Of a DNA stretch of 64,000 bases, positions 1-10,901 are shown piece after piece. The stretch is from NCBI GenBank assembly GCA_039707465.1, contig CM077658.1, positions 16,391,074 through 16,455,073 on the forward strand. Direction: 5' to 3'. The position numbers and the translations under genes are program-made. The notes under the pieces were generated by a model. It was not told the DNA's origin, searched no databases, and saw nothing but the letters and a program-made list of their open reading frames with translations. Origin of the DNA: Rhabdophis nuchalis. Its lineage: Eukaryota; Chordata; Lepidosauria; Squamata; Natricidae. The stretch's first letter is position 1. Every line of letters starts with the position of its first letter.

Positions 1-1050
1 ATTAGTTCTCTGTGCTCTACTGATATTTTTTCCCCCTGCGAAACACAAACTGGAGCCTTGACATCCTGTGCAAAAATATTTTTCTTCTAGCAGTTAAAAA
101 CTTCCTGACTCCTTTGTTTCAAAAGGGCCTGCCATTGTGGGTTACCCATCTGGAAGACAGGAAGGGGGGAGAGAGAGAGAGGGGAAAAAAGGTTGAAGCA
201 ATCAAAAAGAAAATAAAAGGGGTGGGAGGGAAAGAAAGCTTACAAAAAAATGATAAAGAGGGGGGAGGAGGCATTTTTGTAAAAAAAAAAAAAAAAATAA
301 GGAAAAAAAAGCCAGCATGATGAAAGGAAGCCCCTCTTTCCTGAATTATTCCAAATTTAGACAAAAACCTTGCAGCGGGGAAAATTGTAATCATGAGAGC
401 TATTTTTCAAGACTTCCTCCCTCTCTCTAGCATCACACTTTGCATATGTGTGTGGGCATGCAAACAAGGCTGTCCAACTTGTTATGCGCCATAATATGTA
501 TGGACAGATCTGTGAACCATTCTATCATTCCTGAAACTTGTTAGTGGCTGCAAAAACAGAAATAATGAGAAAATATTTAATACACAAGACCAGCTTCTGT
601 GGGAGAGAAAAGTAGGAATGGAAGACAAAGGCCTTTTTATGTTCCCCTGCCACGTATCAGCTAACAACATCCAATCTCCCTATGTTAAATGTGATCAGAG
701 TTTGACCAGGATGAATAATTCTTTCGCAAGAAAAGGAGGATTCGGTAGGACAACACAGCAATCGCATGCAGACCACTGCCATAATAAGGGCAATCGCTAA
801 TTGAGGTTTAGCACATCAACTTACCTTACTGTCAATGAATGTTGATGGGGAGAATATTCAGAATTGTACAAGTGCTAAGCCAAAAGGGGAAAAAAAACCT
901 ACTGGGAATGGTAATTTGCAAAACTCTGGAACAGAAATGTAGATCCTGTTTTATTTCCATTAATATTAAATGCGTTCCATACCACCGTGGAATGCCGTAG
1001 TAAAAGCATTTAAAAGATGTGACAATGATTGGCATCTTAAGATCTTCATC
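1..1050. other. AT-rich single-copy DNA, no gene seen
   Basis: No recognisable exon or transposon. The stretch has a purine-rich run with GA and A tracts near 160-310. The short open frames here come from low-complexity sequence (K/G-rich on one strand, F/P-rich on the other) and are not supported as coding. Confidence 0.5.
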
Positions 1051-1112
1051 ACTTTCCAAACTTGGCGACTTTGAGACTTGTGGACTTCAACTCCCAGAAT
1101 TCCCCAGCATGA
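1051..1112 (+). mobile_element. Arm of palindromic hAT-like MITE
   Basis: The sequence around AACTTGGCGACTTTGAGACT followed by a CTTCAACTCCCAGAATTCC core matches one arm of the palindromic MITE seen complete at 23563-23692 and 47164-47285. Only one arm is present, so it is a truncated or solo half-element. A second half-copy lies about 180 bp downstream. Confidence 0.6.
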
Positions 1113-1288
1113 CGAGTCTGTTATTTATTGATAACAAAAATATAAAATGAAGGGCAACTTGATCATATAAGAGGTGTGTTGTCTTGCATAAGGTTAGTCT
1201 ACATTAGACTGGAATAAAGAGTAACAGCAAAGAGTCTTTTGAGGATTAAGACACTATAAGCAATTGGATTGTTGACTTCTTGTAGCTC

Positions 1289-1355
1289 AGAAATCTCCAA
1301 ACTTGGCAACTTTAGGACTTGCAGATTTCAACTCCCAGAATTCCCCAGCCAGCAT
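1289..1355 (+). mobile_element. Second arm-copy of the same MITE family
   Basis: It carries the same AACTTGGCAACTTTAGGACT and CAACTCCCAGAATTCCCCAG blocks in the same orientation as 1051-1112. Two half-copies in direct orientation suggest either two insertions or a local duplication. Confidence 0.6.
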
Positions 1356-1494
1356 GTTGTGTTATCAATAGATAACACACTTTTCTTGTCTTGGCTTCAT
1401 TCTACCAAGATCAGTCTGCTTGACTTTTAGTCCATATTCAGTTTTTTCTATTAGCACTCAAACAACTAACTATCTCAGCTTTCTTGCATATATA

Positions 1495-1590
<96 letters not shown>
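1495..1590. repeat. (CTAT)n microsatellite
   Basis: About 24 nearly perfect CTAT units, i.e. GATA on the other strand, as also found at 17706-17802 and 49089-49155. The Y/L/S/I-rich open frame across it is an artefact of the repeat. Confidence 0.97.
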
Positions 1591-1924
1591 TTTTGTTCAG
1601 AATGTTCTCTCCAACCAATTTAAATAATAATAAATAAATATTCTGAGCTCACTGAAGTTACTGTTATGCAAACAATTATTAGGCAAAGAATGTTTTCATA
1701 CATTATATTCATCCAAAATATGAACTGGTATTATTTTTAGTGGGCTCCACATCTCTTCCAAGTTGAAATTTCCTTTTTTTTTTTTTAGGGTCAGGAAAAG
1801 TAATATTGGGAGGGGAGGTCACCTACATGGTATCATTCACAAGGGAACGAAATATTGGTGATGATTTAGCTCCTTATTTTTAACAATCTGGAAAGATGAT
1901 TTTCCCGGTCCGTGCCCAATGTTT

Positions 1925-2040
1925 AAAGTGCCTTTAACCTTTTAGTTGTTTTTATACTGTTATTGATGACATTGCAAAGCCACTCAGAATCTCTTGATGG
2001 CGGAGAGGGGCAACGCCTAAATTTAATAAATAAATAAATG
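1925..2040 (+). mobile_element. LINE (L2/CR1-like) 3' end remnant
   Basis: A GCCACTCAGAATCTCTTGAT stretch is followed by a GGCGGAGAGGGGC-like box and a (TAAA)n tail. This is a diverged version of the terminal sequence seen at 10125-10203, 43460-43525 and 57980-58049 (GAGTCCCT then GGGGAGAGGG then an AT-rich tail). Only the untranslated tip remains. Confidence 0.5.
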
Positions 2041-4180
2041 ACACACTAGGCAGAAAACATGTTCAGAGCAAGTTAAACACTTGGCAAATCTTCTTTGTCC
2101 TCGGGTTTTTGATCAGTCAGGGTTGTTGTTTTTTTACATTGGAAAGAAATGGACTTAGGGGATGACAAGGGAACAGAAGTCTTTTTCTAGGGTTGGATTT
2201 CCACTTTCATAATCCTATGATCTGTGAAATACCTTCCAATAGGAACATGCAGTTGTAACCTTACTCTTTCAAATGGCAATATATTATTGCTCAAAGCTAT
2301 GAGTGGGTTGGGGTTTTTTTTTAAAAAAAAAACCGCTGTTAAGGAAGAGAAAGAGAAGGGAGTCATGTATTTGGTAGGCTTAACCCTTGTAATCCTTTTC
2401 AAAGTATTTCATGGGGAATTATATACCTGAGTTATTAAGTCCCAGACAGTGGGTTATAGATAACCAGGGCAGCACTGGCTTCCCAGATGCGTGTCAAGTT
2501 TTATTTGCAGCTGTTATAATAAAGTTGTAGTGGAAAGGTTATTTTCTCTTAGAATTGTCTCGTGCCATTTTCATAGTGAGTAATGACAATTGCCTAAATG
2601 AATAAAAGAATAAATTTCATTGTTACCACCTGCTCTTTCCTGACACGAGCAAAAAGAGGAGGGGGAGGAAAAAAGAAAATGAGTGTGTGTGTGTGTGTGT
2701 GTGTGTGTTTGTGAGGAGGGAAGAGCTATGTGCAATATTTGCAAATGATGCTATACTGTGCTAAATTGTGTGGGATGTTTTATAAAGTGAATTAATATCC
2801 ACTAGGGACTGAGCTGAGATCATCAAACTCATTTCACAGAAGACAACAAATTGAATCTCTCCAGGGATTCGGTACATGAAAAGCCAGTGTGCTATCAAGT
2901 GATCCAGCTTTCTCTTAGGTAGATTTCTTTAAAGCAAAATATTAAATATACTTCCATGAATGCTCCTATTGTTTTGTTATTCACCACCTAATGAAATGCA
3001 CTTCTGCCTTCACCAGATGGTGGTACATATAATTTTCAGGCCTCTGAATTCACAGCATCATACAAACAAATTGTATGGCAAACGTTGCTAGTCTAGAAAT
3101 CTCCCAATTATTATTATTTTTTTCCGACATTAAAAAATAATAATAACCCAACTCTTTTATCTCACCGGAATGCTGAAGAGCAACAAGGCTTTTTAGCTCT
3201 TAAAATGCATCTTCCTTTAGGTCTGGGGATGGGGCACTGGGAAGCAAGAATATATTTAATTGATCCAGTTACCGTTTGATGGATGGTGGTATGTGCCGGT
3301 GGAGGGATGTATAGATAGGCACGCGTGGAAGTAAGCAAAAAAAAAAAAGGAAAAGGAAAAGGCAAGTACATAAATTGCACACTACAAAATGTATTCTTAA
3401 TACATTTTAACAATAACACATGCTGTGTTCATACAGTGGAATAACATCATCCATATGAATCCTAGGAATTTAGTACATCTGACAGTTTCTCTCAACCACC
3501 CATAACATTCTTTCCTGTCTCATTGTAGCTGGCAAACGAGAATTCTATAATTGAGTGGTACAGAACATGTGCCCTCCCTCCAAGCAGATGACAGATGGAT
3601 TATAAAAACTTCAAAGCAGAGCATTTGGAGCACCAGGGGAGAGATAGTGGATATTTGAACTCAGTCTTTACCCAGGAGACAATGGCACTGTGACATGGTG
3701 CATATATCAAGGAATGGTGTAACTAGATAGACATAATCTTTCTTTTCAGGACGTATTTAACATTCTGTTGCGAACAAGTTTCAGCCTAGCTAAAGTGCAA
3801 CTCATCTTCATACAAATCACTGTAGCCTGAAAGGCTACGTAGCTCCCTTCTTTTCCCCCTCTTCATTTTGGTTAAACTATTCCTGCATAAAAGTGATTTT
3901 TTTTTTTAAAGGACACGGACAGTCTTTTTATCCAATCCTTTGGAACTGCCCGATTTCGTTTGATTCTCTCTGGCTCTTCTCTTCCTCCCCCCACCCACCC
4001 CCTTCGGTCCCTTATTCATTTTCAGTTCTGTCTATTTATACAAAGAGGTCTTTAAGCATTTGAAGTTTTTCTGCGTAATGGGTGCGTGCGATCACCCCGG
4101 ATGTTATAATGTTCAGCCACGCACTGTAAATCATGTATTAATCCCTGTGTACAAGCACTGGTGTGCATGCAGCATTTAAA
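2041..4180. other. Single-copy AT-rich DNA with a short (GT)n
   Basis: No supported gene. A (GT)n tract lies at 2682-2708 and a polypyrimidine patch near 3965-4005. Short open frames have neither splice-site context nor protein-like composition. Confidence 0.5.
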
Positions 4181-4189
4181 AAGTGACAC

Positions 4190-4322
4190 GAAAACCCAGG
4201 GAACTGAAGAAGCTTCTCGGATGAAAAGCGAAACGTCTTCAAGGAAAAACAAAATCCAGTCGCCTTTTGAAAAAGCGTCTTTGGGACAGCCATCAGCTGG
4301 ATGACTGAGAATCTCCATAGAC
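4190..4322 (+). mobile_element. Dispersed repeat R-A, copy 1 (retroelement relic)
   Basis: The block CTGAAGAAGCTTCTCGGATG, an AAACGTCTTCAAGGAAAAAC motif, CCTTTTGAAAAAGCGTCTTT and a final CTCCATAGACAT recur at 22925-23075 and 53985-54121 in the same orientation. The copy at 53.8-54.1 kb keeps an open frame through it, so the family probably derives from a coding retroelement. The class (LINE of Rex type or Penelope-like) is not determined. Confidence 0.6.
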
Positions 4323-4513
4323 ATGAAAACCCATAGACAGGAAAAGAGAGAGACAGAAGCAATCATACCCAATCTAATGAATACAGCCACCAGAAATCAG
4401 AACGTCACCTGTTCAATTCTTCCCTCTGCTATCAATGTGGTGGCCATCCTTGGCAAATTTTTCTTTGTCCCCTCTGTTCTCTATGACACAGAACAGAACT
4501 ACACTGTCTAATG

Positions 4514-4887
4514 CAGTGATGGCTAACCTTTTTCCCATCACGTGCCAAAAGTGGGGGGAGTGCAGGGCGGTCATGAGTGGGTGTGCCACACCCATAATGC
4601 TATGTGTGCGACCCCCTGCTTTTGGCACGCTTTTTTCGCCCTCCCCAGGCTCCAGAGGCTTTCTAGGAGAATGGGGAGGGTGAAAACAGCCTCCCTTCCC
4701 CACCTCCAGAGGCTTCGGTAGCTTCCCTGAAGCCTCCAGAGGGCGAAAAACGGCCTCAAAAGAAGGTCTAAATCAGCTGGTCAGCTCACACATGCGCGTT
4801 GGAGCTGACAGGGCAACGCCTCGCGTGCCCTAAGAAATGGTTCCGCATGCCACCTGTGGCACCCGTGCCATAGGTTCGCCATCACTG
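4514..4887. mobile_element. Non-autonomous hAT element with perfect 8 bp TSD
   Basis: The ends are inverted: CAGTGATGGCTAACC at the left and AGGTTCGCCATCACTG at the right. The element is flanked on both sides by GTCTAATG (4506-4513 and 4888-4895), the 8 bp duplication expected of hAT transposases. It is 374 bp and has no transposase frame, so it must have been moved in trans. It sits directly against the 5' edge of a BovB fragment. Confidence 0.93.
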
Positions 4888-4895
4888 GTCTAATG

Positions 4896-5570
4896 CATCA
4901 TGGCATCCGGCCCTCTCAATTCCTGGGAAATAGATGGGGAAGAAATGGAGATTGTGACAGATTTTATTTTGCTTTGCTCCAAGATCACTGCAGATGGGGT
5001 CTGCAGCCAAGAAATTAAAAGACACTTGCTCCTGGGGAGGAAAGCTATGGCAAATCTAGACAGCATGCCCCCAAAAAGCAGAGATATCACCCTGCCAACA
5101 AAAGTGTGCATAGACAAGATTATGGTTTTCCTAGTTGCAATGAATGGCTGTGAAAGTTGGACCATAAGGAAGGCTGAGAGACAAAGAATGGAAGCCTTTG
5201 AACTCCGGTGCTAGAGAAGACTCCTGTGAGTCCCTTGGACTGCAAGATGATCCAACCAGTCAGTCCTAGAGGAGATCAACCCTGACTGCTCTTTAGAAGG
5301 CCAGATCCTGAAGAGGAAACTTAAATACTTTGACCACCTAATGGGAAGGAAGGGCTCACTGGAGAAGAGCCTAATGCTGGGAACGATTGAGGGCAAAAGA
5401 AGAAGAGAACAACAGAGAATGAGGTGGCTGGATGGAGTCACCAAAGCAGTCGGCATGAGCTTAAATGGACTCCAGAGGATGGTAGAGGACAGGAAGGCCT
5501 GGAGGAACATTGTCCATGGGGGTCACAATGGGTCAGACACAACTTCACAACTAACAACAACATCATCTAA
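4896..5570 (+). pseudogene. BovB (RTE-type) LINE, 3' part of ORF2, 5'-truncated
   Basis: The translation contains blocks typical of the BovB ORF2 C-terminus: SKITADGVCSQEIKR, TLPTKVC, GCESWTIRKAERQRMEAFEL and a basic REQQRMRWLDGVTKAVG-like segment. The frame is broken by a stop near 5213 and by later frame changes. The 3' end carries the CAACTAACAACAACA-type tail of BovB. It is an inactive fragment. BovB is known for horizontal spread between squamates and ruminants. Confidence 0.92.
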
Positions 5571-6440
5571 AGTCTGAAGTCCCTGAGTGTGGTATTTCTA
5601 AAGGTGCTTTTTTTCTTAATTTTTCATTATACTATGCATGATCAGAGATCAATCACAGTCACTGAATTAAATTTGTATTGCCTTTAAATATGTTCCCTCA
5701 AGCCACATTTATTTTATTTATTTACTGGATCCTTCTCCCACTTACCAATATTTAAAATGCAATCCTAGCATGCAATCCAAGGGCCTTTGACCTCCAGAAA
5801 GTTAATCAACCTGACCTAGAGGATGCTAACGCTTATAGGAATCTTGTAAATAATCTACTGTAACATGATGAAGCGTATGAAGCAGCCTGGGGATACTGCA
5901 TGAAAATTCTACAGAAAGGTTGTATTATTATCTGTTAACAAGCTTATCAGAATACATAATAGCCAGGGAACGAGAGCAGGCTAAAATTCCCACATAAAGT
6001 TTAAGTCATCTTCACTAGGTCAATGACCAGCACAAAATAAACAGAGACAAACAAAGAGAAAACACAAGGAAACAATCCCATTTCAAGAGAAAAGAGGGAA
6101 GGGGCACAGCAACACATTATGACACCAATGTGTGTTTCTAAGACCAGACAAATTCTTAAGGATTCCCATATTAGGACTGTTATTTTAGTCAAGGAATCTT
6201 AGTCAGTTCAGTATACAAGTTTTACTCAATTAATTAGAATTTATTTAAATATGAATAAGAAAGTTCCCAAAGGTCAGAGGGTACATTCTTTTGAGATGTA
6301 GCTGAAATTCAATGGGTCACTGCATAAAAAAAGAAACAGACATACAATTTTTTCCCCCAAACTTTCTGCCTCCTTTGAAAAAAATTAAAAACTTATTTTC
6401 CATTGCATTAAACAAGAGATGCTTATAGATACAATTCATC
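5571..6440. other. AT-rich single-copy DNA
   Basis: No repeat family or exon recognised. The open frames are short and have no protein-like composition. Confidence 0.45.
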
Positions 6441-6448
6441 AAGTAGAT

Positions 6449-6817
6449 CAGTGGTGGGTTTCAATTTTTTTTAGAACCTACTCTGTAGGTGTGGCCTATT
6501 TTGTGGGCGTGGCTTGGAAGTCATGTGACAGGGTGGGAGTGGCCACCTTTTAAAATGTGGTGAAACTCATTTAACAACGCTCTTGCTTAGCAACCAAAAT
6601 TTTGGACTCAATTGTGATGATAAACTCTTTCTTTCTTTCTTTCCTTCCTTCCTTCCTTCCTTTCTTCCTTTACTTTCCTTTCCTTCCCGTTGGGTCACTG
6701 GCAGCGGCGGGCCAGATTTACTTCCAGGTACGCCAGTGGAAACCCCTCTCACCGGTTCTCTAAATTTCACCAACCGGCTCTCGCGAGTAGGTGCGAGGCT
6801 GCAGAAACCCACCACTG
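6449..6817. mobile_element. Non-autonomous hAT element (family H1, copy 1)
   Basis: The left end CAGTGGTGGGTTTCAA and right end GAAACCCACCACTG are inverted, with perfect 8 bp duplications AAGTAGAT at 6441-6448 and 6818-6825. An internal (CTTT)n/(CCTT)n tract at about 6627-6690 is shared with copy 2 at 41026-41403, so the microsatellite belongs to the element. There is no transposase. The two copies are nearly identical outside the microsatellite, suggesting recent movement. Confidence 0.94.
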
Positions 6818-7026
6818 AAGTAGATCTGCATTCCTAAAGTTACCCTATTGCATAGCAAAATCACTTATGCTGAGCTAATAGGCATGAAGGGGTTTTTGTG
6901 CGACAACGGTCACTTGAATGTCTACTCATATTTCTTTATATATATAAAATAGTAAGGCCACAGGTGGATGATGAATGGCCCCTCCCAGAGGTAATAAAAG
7001 AGGAGCGAAAGGGGAGTGGAGTTTGC

Positions 7027-7300
7027 AGGAGACAATTAATTTGCTTCATTGGCTCCTGATTCTCCAAGACTCCTTGCCAAGTTTTGCAGATATCGACCTG
7101 GCAGCTCTCCAAGCCAGATAAGGTCTGTGGCTGTAAATCCTCCCTCGAAAGACTTTGCTGGGTGTGAATGAGCAGAATTCACAGTAAATTAATAAAAGGG
7201 ACCAGGAGTTTGCTTCATGCCTTGGGAAGCCGAGGTCAGAACAGATATTTGCATTTGCTGTGCAAATGCACCCAATCTCCATTGCTTCTGGTATTAGAAA
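7027..7300. mobile_element. Unclassified dispersed repeat R-B, copy 1
   Basis: The sequence around GATAAGGTCTGT, the CTTGAAGGACT/TCGAAAGACT block, AATTCACA, AATAAAAGGG and GGTCAGAACA recurs at 42926-43135 with substitutions. The shared AATAAA-like signal after an AT-rich stretch would suit an LTR or a short retroelement, but no TG...CA ends or tRNA boxes were identified. Confidence 0.5.
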
Positions 7301-8220
7301 CATAATGAAACAAACGTGTAAGCAATTTTGAAATCCAGGAACATATTACCCAGCAGCTGAATCCCGAGAGAAAACTGGGCTGTCATCAGGCTTTTTATAC
7401 ATATATGGTACAGCTTCTTACCAACGTTCCTGAAGTCTCGTGGAAAGATCTATGTAGTTGATCTTACACATGTCAACATCTACTCAAAGGGGCACCTGCG
7501 ATCCCATGTTATATTTTGCATGTAAGTGAAGGTTGTGTTCTGTGTGTGTGATTTTTTTTTTACTAGGACATTGGAATGCCCCTGAAAGAAAGGCCAGAGA
7601 CAAGAATCACCAACTCTGTGTTTGCTTTTTGACACAAACAAATTCTAGGGACTAATTCATTCATGGTTACGCTGTGTTGCATTTGAGTTTTCTGGCCTTA
7701 TAACTATCGGCAGTAGACCAGTGTTTCCCCAGAAGCTGGTGAGCAAGTGCAAGCAAAGAAAAAGGCGATAGAAGAATTTTTGAAGGAAATTTGCTTTAAG
7801 AATCTAACCCTCTTTAAAGTGCTTTTCCACAGTTCCTTCCCCTCCCTCTCCCCTCAACCCTCTCCCCAAAATGATCTTCCTGGAATGTAAACAGCACAGG
7901 AATAGGCAGAATCTTGAATTAAGCATTTTGACTGCCTTTCTTTAGAAGTAATCTTCAAAGAATGTACAGCTTTCAAACGACGTAGCAACTCAGCTAAGGA
8001 GCTTGTAACTACTTGTATAACCAAACAGGTCATGTATGTTACTTATTATTATCAGTTGATCCCTGTAGAATGGCAATAGACCATAAAGATATGGAAGGGT
8101 CAGTTTCTGAATCATCCTTTAAAAGGAGAAACTCGGTTCCTTTAGCAAGCAAACAGGATAGCAATGGTGCTTTTATGGAAGAATAGCCAGGATCACCTTA
8201 TCTTAGCATTTAGGGTTTTG
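7301..8220. other. Single-copy DNA, no gene seen
   Basis: Nothing recognised apart from short homopolymers. The pyrimidine-rich stretch near 7830-7865 is simple sequence. Confidence 0.45.
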
Positions 8221-8227
8221 CATAAAA

Positions 8228-8835
8228 GAAGAAATGGAGATAGTGACAGGTTTTATTTTCCTGGGCTCCAAGATCACCACAGATGGAGACTGCAGCCAAG
8301 AAATCAAAAGATGCTTGCTCCCAGGGAAGAAAGCGATGGCAAATCTAGACAGCATACTAAAAAGTAGAGACATCACCCTGCCAACAAAAGTGTGTCTAGT
8401 CAAGGCTCTGGTTTTCACAATTGCAATGGATGGCTGTGAAAGTTGGACCATAAGGAAGGCTGAGAGCCAAAGAATGGAGGCCTTTGAACTCCGGTGCTGG
8501 AGAAGACTCCTGCGAGTCGCTTGGACTGCAAGGTGATCAAACCGGTCAGTCCTAGAGGAGATCAACCCTGAGTGCTCTTTAGAAGGTCAGATCCTGAAGA
8601 TGAAATTCAAATATTTTGGCCACCTAAGAAGGAAGGACTCCCTGGAGAAGAGCCTGATGCTGGGAACGATTGAGGGCAAAAGAAGAAGGGGACGGCAGAG
8701 AATGAGGTGACTGGATGAAGTGACAAAGCAGTCGGCGTGAGCTTAAATGGACTCCGTTGGATGGTACAGGATGGGAAGGCCTGGAGGAACGTTGTTCATG
8801 CGGTCGCGATGGGTCAGACACAACTAACAACAACA
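8228..8835 (+). pseudogene. BovB LINE ORF2 fragment, copy 2
   Basis: It covers the same C-terminal region as 4896-5570: SKITTDGDCSQEIKR, TLPTKVCLVKA, GCESWTIRKAESQRMEAFEL, WRRLLRVAWTAR, then CSLEGQ and KRRRGRQRMR in a shifted frame. Stops occur just after WTAR and later, so it is dead. It ends in the CACAACTAACAACAACA tail. The DNA is close to the first copy, so both come from the same or sister subfamilies. Confidence 0.92.
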
Positions 8836-9197
8836 TAAAAAACCACATGGCAGGAATCTGTCACTCGGCTTGCTGTTAACACAGAGTTGGGTAAAAGGTA
8901 GGAAAAACATAGAGATGCAAAGGTTTTCTTTTTTAATGATGCTGCAAAAAGAAACATTCACTAATATTAACTGCTCAGAAAGGATTGTCTTTCATAAATA
9001 TATAGTATTGTCCACACATTAGAAGGAGTGTGGTATACCTTTTCCAATTAACACATTTTATTTTTTTTAAAAAAATACTTTCCTGGGCTGCAGCTTCCTT
9101 TGTCTGCTCACAAACGCTTACGCCTTTTAATAATTGTTGGTCAGAAAAGGTGCTATCAGACTCTCCTGACTTGTGACTCACACCATTAGACTAATAG
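8836..9197. other. Single-copy AT-rich DNA
   Basis: No feature recognised in this interval. Confidence 0.4.
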
Positions 9198-9237
9198 AGA
9201 GCCAGGTTGGGGAAGGCATCAGGTTGGTAACTATCTG
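9198..9237 (+). mobile_element. Sauria-type SINE, 5' (tRNA-like) piece
   Basis: The head begins GAGAGCCAGGTTGGGGAAGG and is cut by a LINE insertion after TAACTATCTG. That 10-mer recurs at 10557-10566, where the SINE body resumes, so it is the LINE target-site duplication. The head is diverged, so the SINE is old. Confidence 0.7.
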
Positions 9238-10173
9238 GTTAAAGGTAAATGGGAAGTAACGGACTTAGGCTCAACCCGACCAAGACCGAGTGGCTGTGGT
9301 TTCCGGCTGCCCGATTCAACCAGCTTATTCCATCGCTGGCCATAGGGGGCGAACATCTTGCCCCTGTGGATGGGGCGCGCAATTTGGGTGTCCTCCTGGA
9401 TTCCCGGCTGTCCATGGAAGATCAAGTGACAGCCGTGGCCAGGAGGGCGTTTTACCAGGTTCGCCTGGTCCGCCAATTGCGCCCCCTATTGGATCGGGAC
9501 GCCCTGCGCACAGTCACTCATGCCCTCGTGACATCCCGACTGGACTATTGTAACTCTCTCTACATGGGGCTCCCCTTGAGGTGCACCCGGAGACTTCAGC
9601 TAGTCCAGAATGCAGCCGCGCGAGCAATTATGGGAACCGCTAGGTTTACCCATGTAACACCGCTCTTGCGCGAGCTGCACTGGCTACCTGTCATCTTTGG
9701 GTGCGCTTCAAGGTGTTAATTATCATCTTTAAAGCGCTCCATGGCTCGGGACCTAGCTATCTGCGGGATCGGTTCCTGCCTCATACATCCTCGCGGCCGA
9801 TTCGCTCCCACAGAGAGGGACTTCTCCGGGTGCCGTCCACTAGACACTGTCAGCGGGCGACACCCAGGGGAAGGGCTATCTCTGTGGCGGGCCCAGCCCT
9901 CTGGAACGACCTCCCCCCCGATATCAGGACGACCACGGACCTCCGCTCCTTCCGTCTTAAATTAAAGACTCACTTTTTCTGTCTGGCCGGCCTAGGATGA
10001 GTCTCTCTGCCTCTGGGGTTTTATGGGGAATTAGTATTATTTAGTTTTAATGGGAATTTTAGCGCAGGTTATATTTAATTTGTTTTTAGAATTGTTGTAT
10101 GTATTTGGTTTTTATTCTACCTGTGCACCGCCCCGAGTCCCTGTGGGGAGAGGGTGCGGTTTTATAAATTAAA

Positions 10174-10203
<30 letters not shown>
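9238..10203 (+). pseudogene. L2/CR1-clade LINE, C-terminal reverse transcriptase fragment
   Basis: 5'-truncated. The first frame (9249 onward) has LNPTKTEWLWF, NLGVLLDSRLS, VTSRLDYCNSLY, LQLVQNAAARAI and LRELHWLPV, hallmarks of the RT thumb and C-terminus in L2/CR1 LINEs. A one-base insertion near 9700 shifts the frame; it continues with FKALHGSGPSYL, GPALWNDLPPDIR and SFRLKLKTHFF. The 3' UTR has CCGCCCCGAGTCCCTGTGGG and a (TTA)n tail at about 10175-10203. It is inactive because of truncation and frameshift. Confidence 0.93.
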
Positions 10204-10205
<2 letters not shown>

Positions 10206-10556
10206 AGGTAAAGGTGTCCCTTGCACATATGTGCTAGCCATTCCTGACTCTAGGGGGCAGTGCTCATCTCCATTTCAAAGCCAAAGAGCCATCACTGTCC
10301 AAAGACATCTCCATGGTCATGTGGCCGGCATGACTAAATGCCGAAGGTGCACAGAACACTGTTACCTTCCCACCAAAGGTGGTCTCTATTTTTCTACTTG
10401 CATTTTTATGTGCTTTTGAACTGCTAGGTTGGTAGAAGCTGGGACAAGTAACGGGAGCTCACTCCGTTACGCGGCGCTAGGGATTTGAACCACTGAACTG
10501 CCAATCTTCTGATCAACAAGCTCAGCATTGTAGCCCCTGAGCCACCACGTCCCTTA
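10204..10556 (-). mobile_element. tRNA-derived SINE (family S1), copy 1
   Basis: Read on the minus strand it starts with a tRNA-like head (GGTGGCTCAG for box A; GTTCAAATCCCTAG for a box-B-like motif) and ends in CCTTTACCTTTA. Shared internal markers are GACTCTAGGGGGC, TCATGTGGCCGGCATGAC and TACCTTCCCACCAAAGG. Other copies lie at 17384, 22296, 42752, 49986, 55632 and 62472. It lies between the LINE tail and the LINE's right-hand target duplication, so it landed in the LINE tail later. Confidence 0.88.
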
Positions 10557-10765
10557 TAACTATCTGAGTTATATCAGAGACCATGAATTCAAGTCTTGCC
10601 TTAGGCATGAAGCCATCTGGATGCCAGTCACTCTCTTTCATCCCTAGAAAAATGGGAAGGGAAAACCACTTCTAAAGCCTTGCTGAGAAAACTTCAGAAA
10701 CTGATCCAGTCAGTCACCAGGAATCCACACTGACTGGAAGGCACTCACGTCCATAGACCAATGTT
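10557..10765 (+). mobile_element. Sauria-type SINE, 3' piece
   Basis: It continues the SINE interrupted at 9237: TTCAAGTCTTGCCTTAGGCA (a diverged box-B region), CCAGTCACTCTCTTTCATCC, AAACCACTTCT and a BovB-like 3' end CACACTGACTGGAAGGCAC. Known Sauria SINEs join a tRNA head to a BovB-like tail, which fits the BovB LINEs in this window. Confidence 0.75.
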
Positions 10766-10779
10766 ACTAATTTAAGAAC

Positions 10780-10901
10780 TGCAGTAATTCACTTAACAAC
10801 CGTGGCAAAAAAAAGTTGTAAAATGAGGCAAACTTAACAAATGTTTCACTTAGCAACAGAAATGTTGGGCTCAGTTGTGGTCGTAAGTTGAGAACTACCT
10901 G
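10780..10901 (-). mobile_element. Pogo/Tigger-like MITE (family T1), one end only
   Basis: It contains CACTTAACAACCGTGGCAA, TTGTAAAATGAGGC and the terminal GGTCGTAAGTTGAGAACTAC then CTG followed by TA. The end is the inverted counterpart of the CAGGTAGTCCTCAACTTACA end seen at 55405. A TA dinucleotide at the boundary fits Tc1/mariner-type insertion. The other half is missing. Confidence 0.7.

Noticed and set aside
1495..1590. Regularly spaced repeats as a possible CRISPR array
   Set aside because: 4 bp units without spacers, in a vertebrate genome. No CRISPR array or cas gene exists anywhere in the window.
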